64,000 bases of DNA from Bacteroidota bacterium (GCA_023399295.1 JAEWQF010000023.1:1-64000); one strand, 5' to 3'. Counted from the first letter of the stretch, positions 8,400 to 17,304 are shown. Numbers and translations: made by a program. Notes: a model not told the origin generated them from the letters alone.

Positions 8400-9473
8400 C
8401 TATATGGAGAATTTATAGGTTGTACGTGACTCGAACTCTTCACCGGGGCGCAACACCACAGAGGGATAGTCCGGTTTGTTGATGCTGTCGGGAAAGTGTT
8501 GTGACTCGAAACAGACCGCAGAGCGACAGGGATAATGCTTCCCCTGTTTACCGGCTACGTTACCGGTCATCCAATTGCCCGAATAGAGTTGAAGACCCGG
8601 CTCAGTGGTGTAGATCTCCATCTTGATGCCTGTCTTGGGTGATTCGCATAACCCGGCAAAAGAGTACTCATCGGGAATGCTCTTTTCAAGCAGGTAGGTA
8701 TGGTCGTAACCATTCCCAAAGCGGAGCTGTTCAAAATCATCGTTGATCCGCTCACCGATACGGTAGGGCTGTGTGAAATCCATCGGGGTCCCTTTGAGCG
8801 GTTGTGGAGCACCATACGGGATGGCATTCTCATCGGTGGGCAGGTATGTTTCGGCGTTGAGCAGGAGCAGATGATCACCGATAGAGGGATCGCCATGCCC
8901 GGAGAGGTTAAAGTAGGAGTGGTTAGTCAGGTTGAGGATGGTGGCTTTATCGGTTTCAGCCTTGTAGGTGATATCCAGTGCATTGTCCTCGGTCAGTTCG
9001 TAGAGTATGGTGACAGAAAGATTACCGGGGTAGCCCTCCTCACCATCCGGAGAGAGGTAGAAGAGTTCCAGGCTGCTGTCACTCACCCGTTTCACCTCCC
9101 ACACCACCGCATTGAATCCCTTGATTCCACCATGGAGTGCGTTTGGTCCGTTGTTGACAGCCAGCTGATAGCTGACACCGTCGAGCGTAAACTGTCCTTT
9201 GGCGATGCGGTTTGCGGTTCTACCACAGACAGCGCCAAAATAAGGCTCTTCCGATGTGAGGTAATCATCAATGGAGGGGTGGCCCAACACCACGTCGATC
9301 AGCTGACCCTTCTGGTCAGGGACCATCAGTGATACAATCTTTGCGCCGTAGTTGGTAACGGTGGCTTCACATCCTCTCTTGTTTGTCAAAGTGTATAACC
9401 CAGTTTGCCTGCCATCCACTTTTTTTTCAAATGCTTCGGCAAGCAAACCGGATTTGCTATACATTGCTTTCAT
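8400..9473 (-). CDS. galM: Aldose 1-epimerase (galactose mutarotase)
   Basis: Interconverts alpha and beta anomers of galactose so that GalK receives the alpha form (357 residues). Family motifs visible: NGPNALHGG, the catalytic His in TNHSYFNLSGHG and the catalytic Glu in TTEPGLQLYSGNW. The ATG at 9473 has a good upstream AGGAGA. First gene of galM-gluP-galK; a strong palindrome lies about 105 bp upstream at 9578-9589. Confidence 0.95.
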   Translation of the reverse strand: MKAMYSKSGLLAEAFEKKVDGRQTGLYTLTNKRGCEATVTNYGAKIVSLMVPDQKGQLIDVVLGHPSIDDYLTSEEPYFGAVCGRTANRIAKGQFTLDGVSYQLAVNNGPNALHGGIKGFNAVVWEVKRVSDSSLELFYLSPDGEEGYPGNLSVTILYELTEDNALDITYKAETDKATILNLTNHSYFNLSGHGDPSIGDHLLLLNAETYLPTDENAIPYGAPQPLKGTPMDFTQPYRIGERINDDFEQLRFGNGYDHTYLLEKSIPDEYSFAGLCESPKTGIKMEIYTTEPGLQLYSGNWMTGNVAGKQGKHYPCRSAVCFESQHFPDSINKPDYPSVVLRPGEEFESRTTYKFSI

Positions 9474-9572
9474 GTAGTTCTCCTGGTTTTAAAGCTAAGA
9501 TTGAGATGAAGATTGATCTTTTAGTAAAAGTGCCGTAAAATTAACACAGTTTTTGTTTACAGCCTACTCAAA

Positions 9573-9597
9573 AAGTGTGTTGTACAACATGTCACTT
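9573..9597. promoter_or_regulatory. Palindrome upstream of galM, candidate operator
   Basis: The 12-bp perfect palindrome TGTTGTACAACA (9578-9589) is flanked by AAGTG on the left and, after TGT, by CACTT on the right, so the dyad is longer but slightly asymmetric. It lies in the only sizeable spacer upstream of galM-gluP-galK. It is a candidate site for the Nudix regulator at 5035-5727; that link is inference. Confidence 0.45.
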
Positions 9598-9664
9598 GTT
9601 AATTAACACTTTCAACGCGATCTCCGTCTCATTCTCAGCTGGTTTGTATCTGTTGTTTGTTCAG

Positions 9665-10969
9665 TTATCCGGGCAGACCCTGCTTTTTCTTGGTTACAAG
9701 CACCTTGTCGATGCGGTTGCCATCCAGGTCAACGATCTCGAAGAGCAGGTTGTCGTACTCGAAGGTATCGCCCACGAAAGGGATCTTGTTGATGCATTCA
9801 AACACGAAACCGGCTACGGTAGCATAATCGATCTTGTCGAAATCAACAATGAATTCCTCATCGAGGCGGGTCAGTATCTCAATGGGTGCCTCGCCACTCA
9901 CCAGTGCAGAGTGTTCGTCGCGCTGGAAAAAGAGCGGATCGGCTGTCGGTTCATCCGTCTCCTCAGGGATGGCACCCACCAGGTTCTCGAAGATATCGTG
10001 AATGGTGATGATGCCATCCAGGCTGCCATACTCGTCCACCACGACGGCCACAAACTTGTGGTTGTTCTTGAAGTTCTCCAACACTTTTTGCGCCCGCAGG
10101 GTGTTGGGTACGATGATGGGTTCCATGACAAGCGACTCGATCTCGAACGGTTCACGCTTGTAGAGCCTCAGGAGCAGGTCGCGTACGGTGATGGTGCCCA
10201 CAAACTCATCGATGCTTCTGCGACAGGCAAGTATCTTGCTGTGTCGGGTCTGCAGGAGATCCTGAATGATCTCCTCCCGTCCTTTGTCGATATCCACCCA
10301 TTCCACGTCGGTGCGGTGGGTCATCAGGTGAATGGCACGTTTATCGGAGAAGTAGAACACCTGTTCGTGGATGATGTTCTCCTCGGCATCGATCACTCCC
10401 TCCCGTGAGGCTGTCTTTAACATCGCACGCAACTCCATCTCGGAGACCACTTCACTCCGGGGTCTGATGCCTATCAACCTGTTGACAAGGCTGGTAGAGA
10501 GCGAGAGCACTTTTACGAAGGGGTAAAAGAGAATGCTCACCCCGTGGATGGTGGGGGCCACGGCAATGGCCAGTTTCTCAGGATTGTTCAGTGCCATTGT
10601 CTTCGGCACCAACTCCCCAATCACGATGGAGAGGAAGGTGATGAGGAAGACCACGAGTACCATGGCGATGGCTTCGGAAAAAGGAGCCGTAGTGGCAAAC
10701 TGATCGAAAAAGGGCACCAGGTAACCGGCAAAAGCCTGACCACCATAGGCACCATTGATGATGCCAATCAAGGTGATTCCCACCTGTACGGAGGAGAGAA
10801 AGTTATCCGGTTCGGCACGCAGGCCGAGGGCACGTCGTGCTCCCTTGCTCCCTTTTTTGCGTGCTGTCTCCAGCTTGTTTTTTCTGGCTGACACGATGGC
10901 AATCTCAGAGAGTGCAAAGAGGCCATTGAGCAGGATCAACAAAAAAATGACGATGATGTCTAACCACAT
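9665..10969 (-). CDS. CNNM/CorC (HlyC) family transporter with CBS domains
   Basis: A 434-residue inner-membrane protein with the usual order: DUF21/CNNM transmembrane domain (about 1-180, starting MWLDIIVIFLLILLNGLFALSEIAIV), paired CBS domains (about 200-325) and a C-terminal CorC_HlyC domain (about 345-430). Relatives are linked to magnesium/cobalt efflux; the old name hemolysin is misleading. The ATG at 10969 is chosen over an upstream alternative. It follows the nucleotidyltransferase gene closely (34 bp), so they may be cotranscribed. Confidence 0.9.
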   Translation of the reverse strand: MWLDIIVIFLLILLNGLFALSEIAIVSARKNKLETARKKGSKGARRALGLRAEPDNFLSSVQVGITLIGIINGAYGGQAFAGYLVPFFDQFATTAPFSEAIAMVLVVFLITFLSIVIGELVPKTMALNNPEKLAIAVAPTIHGVSILFYPFVKVLSLSTSLVNRLIGIRPRSEVVSEMELRAMLKTASREGVIDAEENIIHEQVFYFSDKRAIHLMTHRTDVEWVDIDKGREEIIQDLLQTRHSKILACRRSIDEFVGTITVRDLLLRLYKREPFEIESLVMEPIIVPNTLRAQKVLENFKNNHKFVAVVVDEYGSLDGIITIHDIFENLVGAIPEETDEPTADPLFFQRDEHSALVSGEAPIEILTRLDEEFIVDFDKIDYATVAGFVFECINKIPFVGDTFEYDNLLFEIVDLDGNRIDKVLVTKKKQGLPG

Positions 10970-11003
10970 AATCAGTTCGTTCAGAAGTAGCGCTCCCAAT
11001 CAA

Positions 11004-11906
11004 TTACCATAGCGGAGAGGGATAGCTTCCCTCCTCAGCCAGTTGTTTCAGTCGGGCCACGACTGCGGGTCGGTCGTCGGCATAGGTTACACCGAACCAG
11101 TGGGAAGGTGTGTCGAGCACCTTGACAGTGACTCTCCCTTCCACAATGAGGTGATTGACCAACAGGGGGATGTAATACTCCGCTTTGATGTTGTCGGCAT
11201 TCTCCCGAAGGAACTGCACGAAGTAATCGTTTGAATGGCGGAAGTAGTCGGGCGTGAATCCCCACATATTCATTGAGACGGGCCTGTTGTCATCGATTGC
11301 GATCCAGTTGCCATTCTCATCCTTGTAACTGACAAGGCCCTCAACGCGCATCACCTGTGTGCGCTCCACCACACCGGTAAGGTTGTCCGCGGCATCTGTC
11401 TCACAGACACCACGAGCCACGCTGCCGCTTTCAGAGAGGGTATTTCCCACGCGGTAACCTACCATGCAATAGTTGTTTTCGGTGCCTGCGATCATTTTCA
11501 GGTAATTGCCCAGGATCGAGAAACTCTCCCGACCATAGAAATCATCGGCATTGATCACTGCGAAGGGCTCATGGATCACCTCCCTGCCCATCATTACCGC
11601 ATGGTTGGTACCCCATGGCTTCACCCTGTCGGGATGTGGAGTAAAGCCTTCCGGCAAGGCATCGAGCTCCTGAAAAACAAGTTCCACCGGTATCTTTTTT
11701 TCATACTTTTTTACAATCTTCTCGCGGAAGTCAGCTTCAAACGACTTGCGAATCACGAACACCAGTTTTCCGAAACCGGCGTTCACCGCATCGTAGATGG
11801 AATAATCCATGATTGTTTCACCTGACGGACCGAGACCGTCCAACTGCTTCAGTCCACCGTAACGGCTGCCCATACCAGCTGCAAGTACAAATAATGTTGG
11901 TTTCAT
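11004..11906 (-). CDS. Sugar nucleotidyltransferase family protein
   Basis: A 300-residue GT-A-fold nucleotidyltransferase. The N-terminus VLAAGMGSRYGGLKQ is the NTP-binding G-x-G-x-R-x(6)-K-like signature, and NADDFYG near residue 130 holds the metal-binding Asp pair. Such proteins activate sugar-1-phosphates to NDP-sugars; the sugar cannot be told from sequence. The ATG at 11906 has a TACATTTG promoter element 34 bases upstream, so this starts a transcription unit that may include the CNNM gene. Confidence 0.82.
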   Translation of the reverse strand: MKPTLFVLAAGMGSRYGGLKQLDGLGPSGETIMDYSIYDAVNAGFGKLVFVIRKSFEADFREKIVKKYEKKIPVELVFQELDALPEGFTPHPDRVKPWGTNHAVMMGREVIHEPFAVINADDFYGRESFSILGNYLKMIAGTENNYCMVGYRVGNTLSESGSVARGVCETDAADNLTGVVERTQVMRVEGLVSYKDENGNWIAIDDNRPVSMNMWGFTPDYFRHSNDYFVQFLRENADNIKAEYYIPLLVNHLIVEGRVTVKVLDTPSHWFGVTYADDRPAVVARLKQLAEEGSYPSPLW

Positions 11907-11939
11907 TCGGTATATATGCTAGGATTGATGTTTGCTGCA

Positions 11940-11947
11940 CAAATGTA
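11940..11947 (-). promoter_or_regulatory. -7 promoter element for the nucleotidyltransferase gene
   Basis: Minus-strand TACATTTG matches TAnnTTTG, 33 bases upstream of the ATG at 11906 and downstream of the terminator of the preceding gene. Confidence 0.5.
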
Positions 11948-11983
11948 CATTATTTTGTGCAAACAGGCTGAACGATCAGCGAT

Positions 11984-12015
11984 AAAAAAAGCCACAACGA
12001 CGGATCGTAGTGGCT
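11984..12015 (-). terminator. Rho-independent terminator after the pseudouridine synthase gene
   Basis: On the minus strand AGCCACTACGA, loop TCCG, TCGTTGTGGCT, then seven T. The stem is 11 bp with one mismatch and starts 14 bases after the stop codon at 12029. Confidence 0.85.
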
Positions 12016-12028
12016 TGTGGTTGCAATA

Positions 12029-12715
12029 TCAACTCTTTGACACCGCAGTATCTTCAAATGCTTTCCAGAGGCTATCATCGGGCACAGGAGCAGTGACCAT
12101 GATCTGCTCCCTGGATACCGGGTGCACCAGTGAGATGGTGCGTGCATGGAGGCTGATGCTGCCATCCGGGTTGGAGCGTTCCGCCCCGTATTTGAGATCA
12201 CCTTTGATGGGTGACCCCCTCTTGGCCAGCTGACAGCGAATCTGGTGGTGGCGCCCCGTTTCGAGGTTCACTTCCAACAGAAAATAGCGGTCAGAGGCAG
12301 CGATCAGCCGGTAATGCAACACTGCTTTTTTTGTTCCAGGCTTCTCACTGTCGTAGGCAGTCGACTTGTTGTTTTTTTCGTTCTTGATGAGGTAGTGAAC
12401 CAGTGTCCCCTCCTCATTGGCTGGTCTGTTTTTCACCACTGCCCAGTAGGTCTTCTCCACCTCACCGTTTCGGAACATCTCGTTGAGCCTTGAGAGCGCT
12501 TTGCTGGTACGGGCAAAAACAACGACCCCGCTGGTGGGACGATCCAAACGGTGTGTCACACCACAAAAAACGTTGCCTGGTTTGTGGTATTTCACCTTCA
12601 GATACTCCTTGATGGTCTCTGAAAGCGGCTGGTCACCGGTCTTGTCGCCCTGGACAATCTCACCCGGTGACTTATTGACAATGATGAGATGGTTGTCTTC
12701 GTATAGAACGGTCAT
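12029..12715 (-). CDS. RluA-family pseudouridine synthase
   Basis: Converts specific uridines in RNA to pseudouridine (228 residues, single catalytic domain, no S4 domain). The family motif with the catalytic Asp is GVTHRLDRPTSGVVVFA, followed by KTYWAVVKNRP and GRHHQIRCQLA. The true start is the ATG at 12713-12715 (MTVLYEDNH); a TTG two codons upstream is unlikely. It begins 6 bp after the fabG stop, so it is cotranscribed with fabG, and is followed by a clear terminator. Target site in rRNA or tRNA cannot be assigned. Confidence 0.92.
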   Translation of the reverse strand: MTVLYEDNHLIIVNKSPGEIVQGDKTGDQPLSETIKEYLKVKYHKPGNVFCGVTHRLDRPTSGVVVFARTSKALSRLNEMFRNGEVEKTYWAVVKNRPANEEGTLVHYLIKNEKNNKSTAYDSEKPGTKKAVLHYRLIAASDRYFLLEVNLETGRHHQIRCQLAKRGSPIKGDLKYGAERSNPDGSISLHARTISLVHPVSREQIMVTAPVPDDSLWKAFEDTAVSKS

Positions 12716-12721
12716 ACCCAA

Positions 12722-13468
12722 TCAGGTATTCATCCCTCCGCAGACGTTTATCACCTGCCCACTTACATACGAAGAAAGGTCGGATGCAAGGAAAAGAGCC
12801 GCATTCGCAACATCCTCGGGTGTCCCACCCCGTCGCAGTGGGATTTGTTTTGCCCACTCATTGCGCACCTCTTCCGAGAGCGCACCGGTCATCTCGGTGA
12901 TGATGAAACCGGGGGCAATGGCGTTGGCACGGATACCACGCGAGCCCAGCTCCTTGGCGACCGACTTGGCCAGTCCGATCATCCCTGCCTTGGAAGCGGA
13001 GTAGTTCGATTGTCCGGCATTGCCCGAGACACCCACCACCGAGCTCATGTTGACGATGCTGCCCGCTTTCTGGCGCATCATCAGGGGGGTGACGGCATGG
13101 ATGAAGTTGAACGCCGATTTCAGGTTCACGCTGATCACCGCATCCCACTGCTGTTCGCTCATGCGCATCATGAGACCATCTTTGGTGATTCCTGCATTGT
13201 TTATCAGGATGTCGATGCGTCCGAAATCACGCATGATCTCCTCCACCACGCGATGGGTATCATCAAAGTCGGCCGCGTTCGAGGCATACCCCTTGCACTT
13301 TACCCCCATTGAGGCGATCTCATGTTCGGTAGCTTCTCCCGCCTCGTCGATTCTCAGATCGGTGAAGGCGATATTAGCACCTTCCGATGCGAATCTGAGT
13401 GCGATGGCTTTTCCAATCCCTCTTGCTGCACCGGTGATGACAGCTGTTTTTCCTTCCAATAATTTCAT
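12722..13468 (-). CDS. fabG: 3-oxoacyl-ACP reductase
   Basis: NADPH-dependent reduction of 3-oxoacyl-ACP in fatty acid elongation (248 residues, standard SDR size). Visible motifs: the cofactor loop TGAARGIGKAIA, NNAGITKDG, and the catalytic SNYSASKAG with Tyr and Lys, preceded by the Ser in NMSSVVG. The ATG at 13468 (MKLLEGKTAVITG) is used; an upstream extension is not conserved-looking. It lies 44 bp after a TetR gene and is followed by the pseudouridine synthase gene. Other SDR activities are possible, but the sequence is FabG-like throughout. Confidence 0.92.
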   Translation of the reverse strand: MKLLEGKTAVITGAARGIGKAIALRFASEGANIAFTDLRIDEAGEATEHEIASMGVKCKGYASNAADFDDTHRVVEEIMRDFGRIDILINNAGITKDGLMMRMSEQQWDAVISVNLKSAFNFIHAVTPLMMRQKAGSIVNMSSVVGVSGNAGQSNYSASKAGMIGLAKSVAKELGSRGIRANAIAPGFIITEMTGALSEEVRNEWAKQIPLRRGGTPEDVANAALFLASDLSSYVSGQVINVCGGMNT

Positions 13469-13512
13469 ATAGATGTTGATTTGATGTGTTGCAATGTTGT
13501 GACGGTGATGTA

Positions 13513-14106
13513 TCATTTTTTGACGTAAATCCCTTTAAAAAGGATGCTGCCGATGATCTCCCTGTCTTCCTTCTTGTTGTAGTCGAGCTTCATGGCTCCG
13601 CGTATGGTTGGCACCTCAAGGCCTTTGAACGCATAATGCAGGATCTCGGCGGTTTGTCGGGCATCTTTCAACTGGAAGATCCCCTTGTCGAGTCCATCCT
13701 GGATAATCGTCTCCAGAAAATGAATCTCTTTCCGGTCGAACTCTTTCCGCACATTCTCCACCTGCCAAATATCCCGGAAGAAATCGGCCCGCAGGGTGCC
13801 ATTGCGGGTCACAACCTCCTTGATGGCACTCAATCGGGTAAATGCCATCATGATCAGCTTTTCATCGGCCGGGATCTCACGTGTGAGCACCTCCTCCAGT
13901 TTGTTGTACAACACATCCAGTTCGGACTCGATGACGGCCTTGTAGATATCCTGCTTGCTGCTGAAATAGGTGTAGAGGGTGCGTCTGCCACGGTGTGATG
14001 CCTCAGCAATATCATTCATGGTGGTGTTCTCGAACCCTTTCTTTGCGAAAAGTTGTCGTGCCACATCAATGAGATTCTTTCTTGTCTTTGAAATAGCTGT
14101 TGTCAC
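13513..14106 (-). CDS. TetR/AcrR family transcriptional regulator
   Basis: A 197-residue regulator with an N-terminal TetR helix-turn-helix (about 10-55: ARQLFAKKGFENTTMNDIAE, then RRTLYTYFSSKQDIY) and a helical C-terminal ligand domain. The start is GTG at 14104-14106 (MTTAISKTRK); the only nearby ATG is out of frame. A TATTTTTG promoter element lies 30 bases upstream. Located directly before fabG on the same strand, so it may govern fatty-acid or membrane lipid genes; the ligand is unknown. Confidence 0.88.
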   Translation of the reverse strand: MTTAISKTRKNLIDVARQLFAKKGFENTTMNDIAEASHRGRRTLYTYFSSKQDIYKAVIESELDVLYNKLEEVLTREIPADEKLIMMAFTRLSAIKEVVTRNGTLRADFFRDIWQVENVRKEFDRKEIHFLETIIQDGLDKGIFQLKDARQTAEILHYAFKGLEVPTIRGAMKLDYNKKEDREIIGSILFKGIYVKK

Positions 14107-14135
14107 CTTGTCTGCACATTAATAGTATATATGTG

Positions 14136-14143
14136 CAAAAATA
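14136..14143 (-). promoter_or_regulatory. -7 promoter element for the tetR-fabG unit
   Basis: Minus-strand TATTTTTG matches TAnnTTTG, about 30 bases upstream of the GTG start at 14106. Confidence 0.5.
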
Positions 14144-14184
14144 ACACAAAGATTTCAGATAACGAAAGCAATGGCATAAAAATG

Positions 14185-14763
14185 CTATTTTTTCGCTTTT
14201 TCGAGCTGTTCGGCCGTCTCACACACTTCACGGTACCATGCTTCGCCAAACCTGCGAATCAATGGCTCCCGCAAGAATCGGTAGATGGGAACGCCCTGCT
14301 TGCGGCCCAGCTTCACAGCAGGACGGCATACCGACCAGCGATGGTAATTGACTGCTGTAAAGTCGGCATATTCGGTCAGTCGTATGGGATAGAGATGACA
14401 GGATATCGGTTTTTGCACCGCAATGCGACCCTCCCTGTATGCGGTGTCGATGGCACATTTGCAGACACCGTTTTCATCGAAGTAGGTAAAGACACACTCC
14501 TCACCATTGACAATCGAAGTGACCAGCTCACCATCGGTGTCGGTATAGGAGATGCCCTGTTCAGTGATCAGCTCCTGCGCTTTGGGTGAGAGATCGTCCC
14601 ATATCTCAGGCAGGATGTCCTGTATCCGGTCATGCTCTTCCCTGGTGAGCGGCGCACCCGATTCACCATCCACACAGCATTGGCCTTTGCATTGACAAAG
14701 GTCGCAGATGAACTGCTCCTCAAAAATATCATCCGACAGTAGTGTATTTGCGATTTGTATCAT
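14185..14763 (-). CDS. DUF3109 family protein, cysteine-rich
   Basis: A 192-residue protein of the DUF3109 family, common in Bacteroidetes and of unknown function. Cysteine clusters stand out: ICDLCQCKGQCC near residues 18-30, then GEECVF, GVCKCAID, SCHLYPIR and SVCRPA, which suggests metal or iron-sulfur binding. The ATG at 14761-14763 (MIQIANTLLSDD) is chosen; the gene overlaps the end of the upstream CPBP gene by 35 bp, so translation is probably coupled. A GTTTTT repeat lies directly before the ATG. Confidence 0.82.
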   Translation of the reverse strand: MIQIANTLLSDDIFEEQFICDLCQCKGQCCVDGESGAPLTREEHDRIQDILPEIWDDLSPKAQELITEQGISYTDTDGELVTSIVNGEECVFTYFDENGVCKCAIDTAYREGRIAVQKPISCHLYPIRLTEYADFTAVNYHRWSVCRPAVKLGRKQGVPIYRFLREPLIRRFGEAWYREVCETAEQLEKAKK

Positions 14764-15673
14764 TGTTTTTGTTTTTGTTTTTGTTTTGTTGGACTGCTGG
14801 CAATGTGCTCTTTTTGCGAAAATGATAAAACAGCAGCAGGGTGACCAGTGCACCACCCACAGCAGTGAGCAGAAAAGGCAGTGTGAGCGGCATCTCATCC
14901 AGTTCAGTGAGCCAGTAGGCATCACCCCAGAAGAAGTGCAGGAGAATCACAGTGGCGTTGTTTACAAAGTGAAAGAGGATGGGAATCCAGAGGTTGTGAC
15001 TGTAGAGGAAGAGGGTTCCCAGCAGTGCCCCCAACACCATTCTCGGTAAAAATCCGTAGAACTGAAAGTGGATCAGGCTAAAGATCGCTGCGGCGATCCA
15101 AACCGCAACATGCCCATTGCCCAACCAACGATGCAACAGTTGTTGCAACGCTCCACGAAAGAAAAGCTCTTCCGTCACTGCCGGCAAGAGGGCTATGAGC
15201 AACAGGTTGAGCAACAAGCCACCCCCATGCTCCACCGACAGGATCAGGGTTGTAGTCTCCATCGCCGCATCTTCCATCGAGCGCAATGTTTGTGCCAGTT
15301 CGCTGAACGCGTCAGGCAGTATCATCTGACTGTTCATTTGGGTGAGAAAGGATACAGTGGGATAAGAAAAGAAAAAAATTGCCAGCGCATAGGCGAACCC
15401 TCTGCCCATCCTCCTGTTGCCTGTCATCCCCAGCGATCCTGCCGGAAACTTCTCGGTGAGGAAGGCCAGCATCACTGCGGGGGCAGCAATGGCGATGAGT
15501 GACTGTAGCAGGGTACCGGTATAGACCCTCGTCAGTTCGTCCATCTCACCGGGTGTCACCAGCTTATCGAAGAGTGTGATCATACCTGTGGCGAGGATCA
15601 ATCCTATCATCAAAAACATGAAAAGAAGCGCTATACGGGTAGCTGCAGAGAGTGATGTGAGGGTTGGCTGCAT
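14729..15673 (-). CDS. CPBP family intramembrane metalloprotease
   Basis: A 314-residue polytopic membrane protein of the CPBP/Abi (CAAX prenyl protease-like) family. Conserved motifs are in place: EELFFRGALQQLL (Glu-Glu-x3-Arg), FSLIHFQFYGF (metal-ligand His) and ILFHFVNNA. Bacterial members cleave membrane peptides or handle bacteriocin immunity; the substrate is unknown. The ATG at 15673 is supported by a TATCTTTG promoter element at 15698-15705. The C-terminus contains a short NKNKNKN run coded by a hexanucleotide repeat and overlaps DUF3109. Confidence 0.87.
   Translation of the reverse strand: MQPTLTSLSAATRIALLFMFLMIGLILATGMITLFDKLVTPGEMDELTRVYTGTLLQSLIAIAAPAVMLAFLTEKFPAGSLGMTGNRRMGRGFAYALAIFFFSYPTVSFLTQMNSQMILPDAFSELAQTLRSMEDAAMETTTLILSVEHGGGLLLNLLLIALLPAVTEELFFRGALQQLLHRWLGNGHVAVWIAAAIFSLIHFQFYGFLPRMVLGALLGTLFLYSHNLWIPILFHFVNNATVILLHFFWGDAYWLTELDEMPLTLPFLLTAVGGALVTLLLFYHFRKKSTLPAVQQNKNKNKNNDTNRKYTTVG
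14765..14787. repeat. Hexanucleotide simple repeat GTTTTT at a gene overlap
   Basis: Three complete GTTTTT units followed by GTTTT on the plus strand. On the coding strand it encodes the NKNKNKN tail of the CPBP protein and at the same time forms the A-rich leader immediately upstream of the DUF3109 ATG. Confidence 0.8.
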
Positions 15674-15697
15674 CTGTCTTGTCTCTTTTGTTGGGGA

Positions 15698-15705
15698 CAA
15701 AGATA
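15698..15705 (-). promoter_or_regulatory. -7 promoter element for CPBP-DUF3109
   Basis: Minus-strand TATCTTTG matches TAnnTTTG, 25 bases upstream of the CPBP ATG. Confidence 0.55.
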
Positions 15706-15799
15706 CGGAATTTTTAGCACATGGGAAGCGTGCGGTGACCTGCGATGAGTAGCAGCTGGTGCGACCTAAAATATTTTTTGCAAATTGGAAGAATAACAC

Positions 15800-15807
15800 T
15801 ATTTTTG
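15800..15807 (+). promoter_or_regulatory. -7 promoter element for tig
   Basis: TATTTTTG matches TAnnTTTG, 75 bases upstream of the tig ATG, in the divergent spacer shared with the CPBP gene. Confidence 0.5.
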
Positions 15808-15882
15808 CACTCTTATTTAAAAAAACAGATCAAACAGTTGAAAGTTACCTACTTTCAACTCAAAAAAAATCATTCATCCAAA

Positions 15883-17304
15883 ATGAAGTCGACACTGAAT
15901 AAAACGAACGATGTAAACGGTACAATCGTCATTGAACTGGGAAAAGAGGATTATCAGGATAAAGTGGAAAAATCACTGAATCAGTATCGCCAGCGCGCCA
16001 ACATACCCGGTTTTCGCCAGGGCAAGGTGCCAAAGGCTTTGATTCAGAAAATGTATGGCAAAGCGGTGCTGGTAGATGAGATCAACAAGATCGTATCAGA
16101 CGAGCTGGGCAACTTCATCCGAGAGAACAAACTGAAAATCCTGGGCGAACCGATTGCTGACGACAGTGAAGAGAAGCAGGTCGACCTGGAAAAGGATGAG
16201 CCGATGCGCTTCTATTTCGATGTGGCACTCACCCCCGAGTTCGAACTGACACTCGACAAGGAGACAGAGCTGACCTGGTACAATGTGAAGCTGGAAGAAG
16301 ACCTGCTCGAGAAGCAGATGGATGGCTATCGCCAGAACTACGGCACCTATGCATCGATAGAGGAGGAGGCCAAAGATACCGACCTGATAAAAGGCACACT
16401 CATAGAGATGGATGGCACGCAGGTGAAAGATGCGGGCGAGGTGATTGAAAACGCCATCCTGATGCCCTCCTATGTGAAAGAAGAATCGGTGAAGAACAGC
16501 TTCATTGGCGCAAAAGTGGGTGACACTGTGCTCTTCAATCCGATGACCGCCTACGACAACAACAAGGCTGAGGTTGCCTCATTGCTGCAGACCACCAAGG
16601 AGAAGATAGGCGATGTGACAGCCGACTACCGGTTTGAGATCAAAGAGGTGACCCGTTACCAGGAGGCATCGTTGAACCAGGAGCTCTTCGACAAGGTGCT
16701 GGGTGAAGGTGTGGCCACCACGGTGGAGGATTTCAGGGAAAAGGTTTCCGTTGAGTTGACCCGCCAGTTCAAACCCAGTGTGGATCATCTCTTTATCCAC
16801 CAGGCCAAGGATCTGATCGTGGAAAGGATGCAGGAGGTAGCCTTCCCCGATGCGTTCCTGAAACGCTGGTTGCTTGAGACAAGTGAAGAACGCAAGGCAG
16901 AACAGCTGGATAAGGATTTCCCCAAAATACTGGAAGACCTCAAGTTCCACATTGCCAAACAGAAGATTGTGGAAGAGAACGATCTCAAGGTGGAATATCA
17001 GGATATCGAAGCGCTGGCTGCCGAGGTTGCCAAAGCTCAGTTCGCACAGTATGGCATGACCAATCTGCCGGCCGATGTGTTGCAAAACTACACCAAGAGT
17101 CTGCTTGAAAAGGAGGAGACGGTACAGAACCTGGTGGAAAGAGCCACTGAAGAGAAGGTGATCGAATGGCTCAAGTCGAACGTGACTGTGATAGAGAAAG
17201 AGATCTACTCAAAAGAATTCAACGACCTGATGAGTGAACATTCTCATACTCATCATGAAGAGGTACAGGAAGAATCCACCACAGCTGAAGAAGTGGGTGA
17301 ATAA
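15883..17304 (+). CDS. tig: Trigger factor
   Basis: Ribosome-associated chaperone and peptidyl-prolyl isomerase. The 473-residue product begins MKSTLNKTNDVNGTIVIEL and carries the ribosome-docking signature region IPGFRQGKVPKALI (about residues 43-57), a central PPIase-like domain (about 150-245) and a helical C-terminal domain; the acidic, His-rich tail (HSHTHHEE) is typical of Bacteroidetes. An upstream in-frame extension to 15745 is rejected because it would cross the promoter element. Its position before clpP-clpX is the widely conserved tig-clpP-clpX order. Confidence 0.93.
   Translation: MKSTLNKTNDVNGTIVIELGKEDYQDKVEKSLNQYRQRANIPGFRQGKVPKALIQKMYGKAVLVDEINKIVSDELGNFIRENKLKILGEPIADDSEEKQVDLEKDEPMRFYFDVALTPEFELTLDKETELTWYNVKLEEDLLEKQMDGYRQNYGTYASIEEEAKDTDLIKGTLIEMDGTQVKDAGEVIENAILMPSYVKEESVKNSFIGAKVGDTVLFNPMTAYDNNKAEVASLLQTTKEKIGDVTADYRFEIKEVTRYQEASLNQELFDKVLGEGVATTVEDFREKVSVELTRQFKPSVDHLFIHQAKDLIVERMQEVAFPDAFLKRWLLETSEERKAEQLDKDFPKILEDLKFHIAKQKIVEENDLKVEYQDIEALAAEVAKAQFAQYGMTNLPADVLQNYTKSLLEKEETVQNLVERATEEKVIEWLKSNVTVIEKEIYSKEFNDLMSEHSHTHHEEVQEESTTAEEVGE

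Noticed and set aside
9665..10969. Naming the CBS-domain gene a hemolysin
   Set aside because: The DUF21-CBS-CorC architecture belongs to ion transporters; there is no toxin evidence in the sequence.
15745..15882. Longer N-terminus for trigger factor
   Set aside because: It would start upstream of the promoter element at 15800-15807, and trigger factors start close to the MKSTLNKT position.
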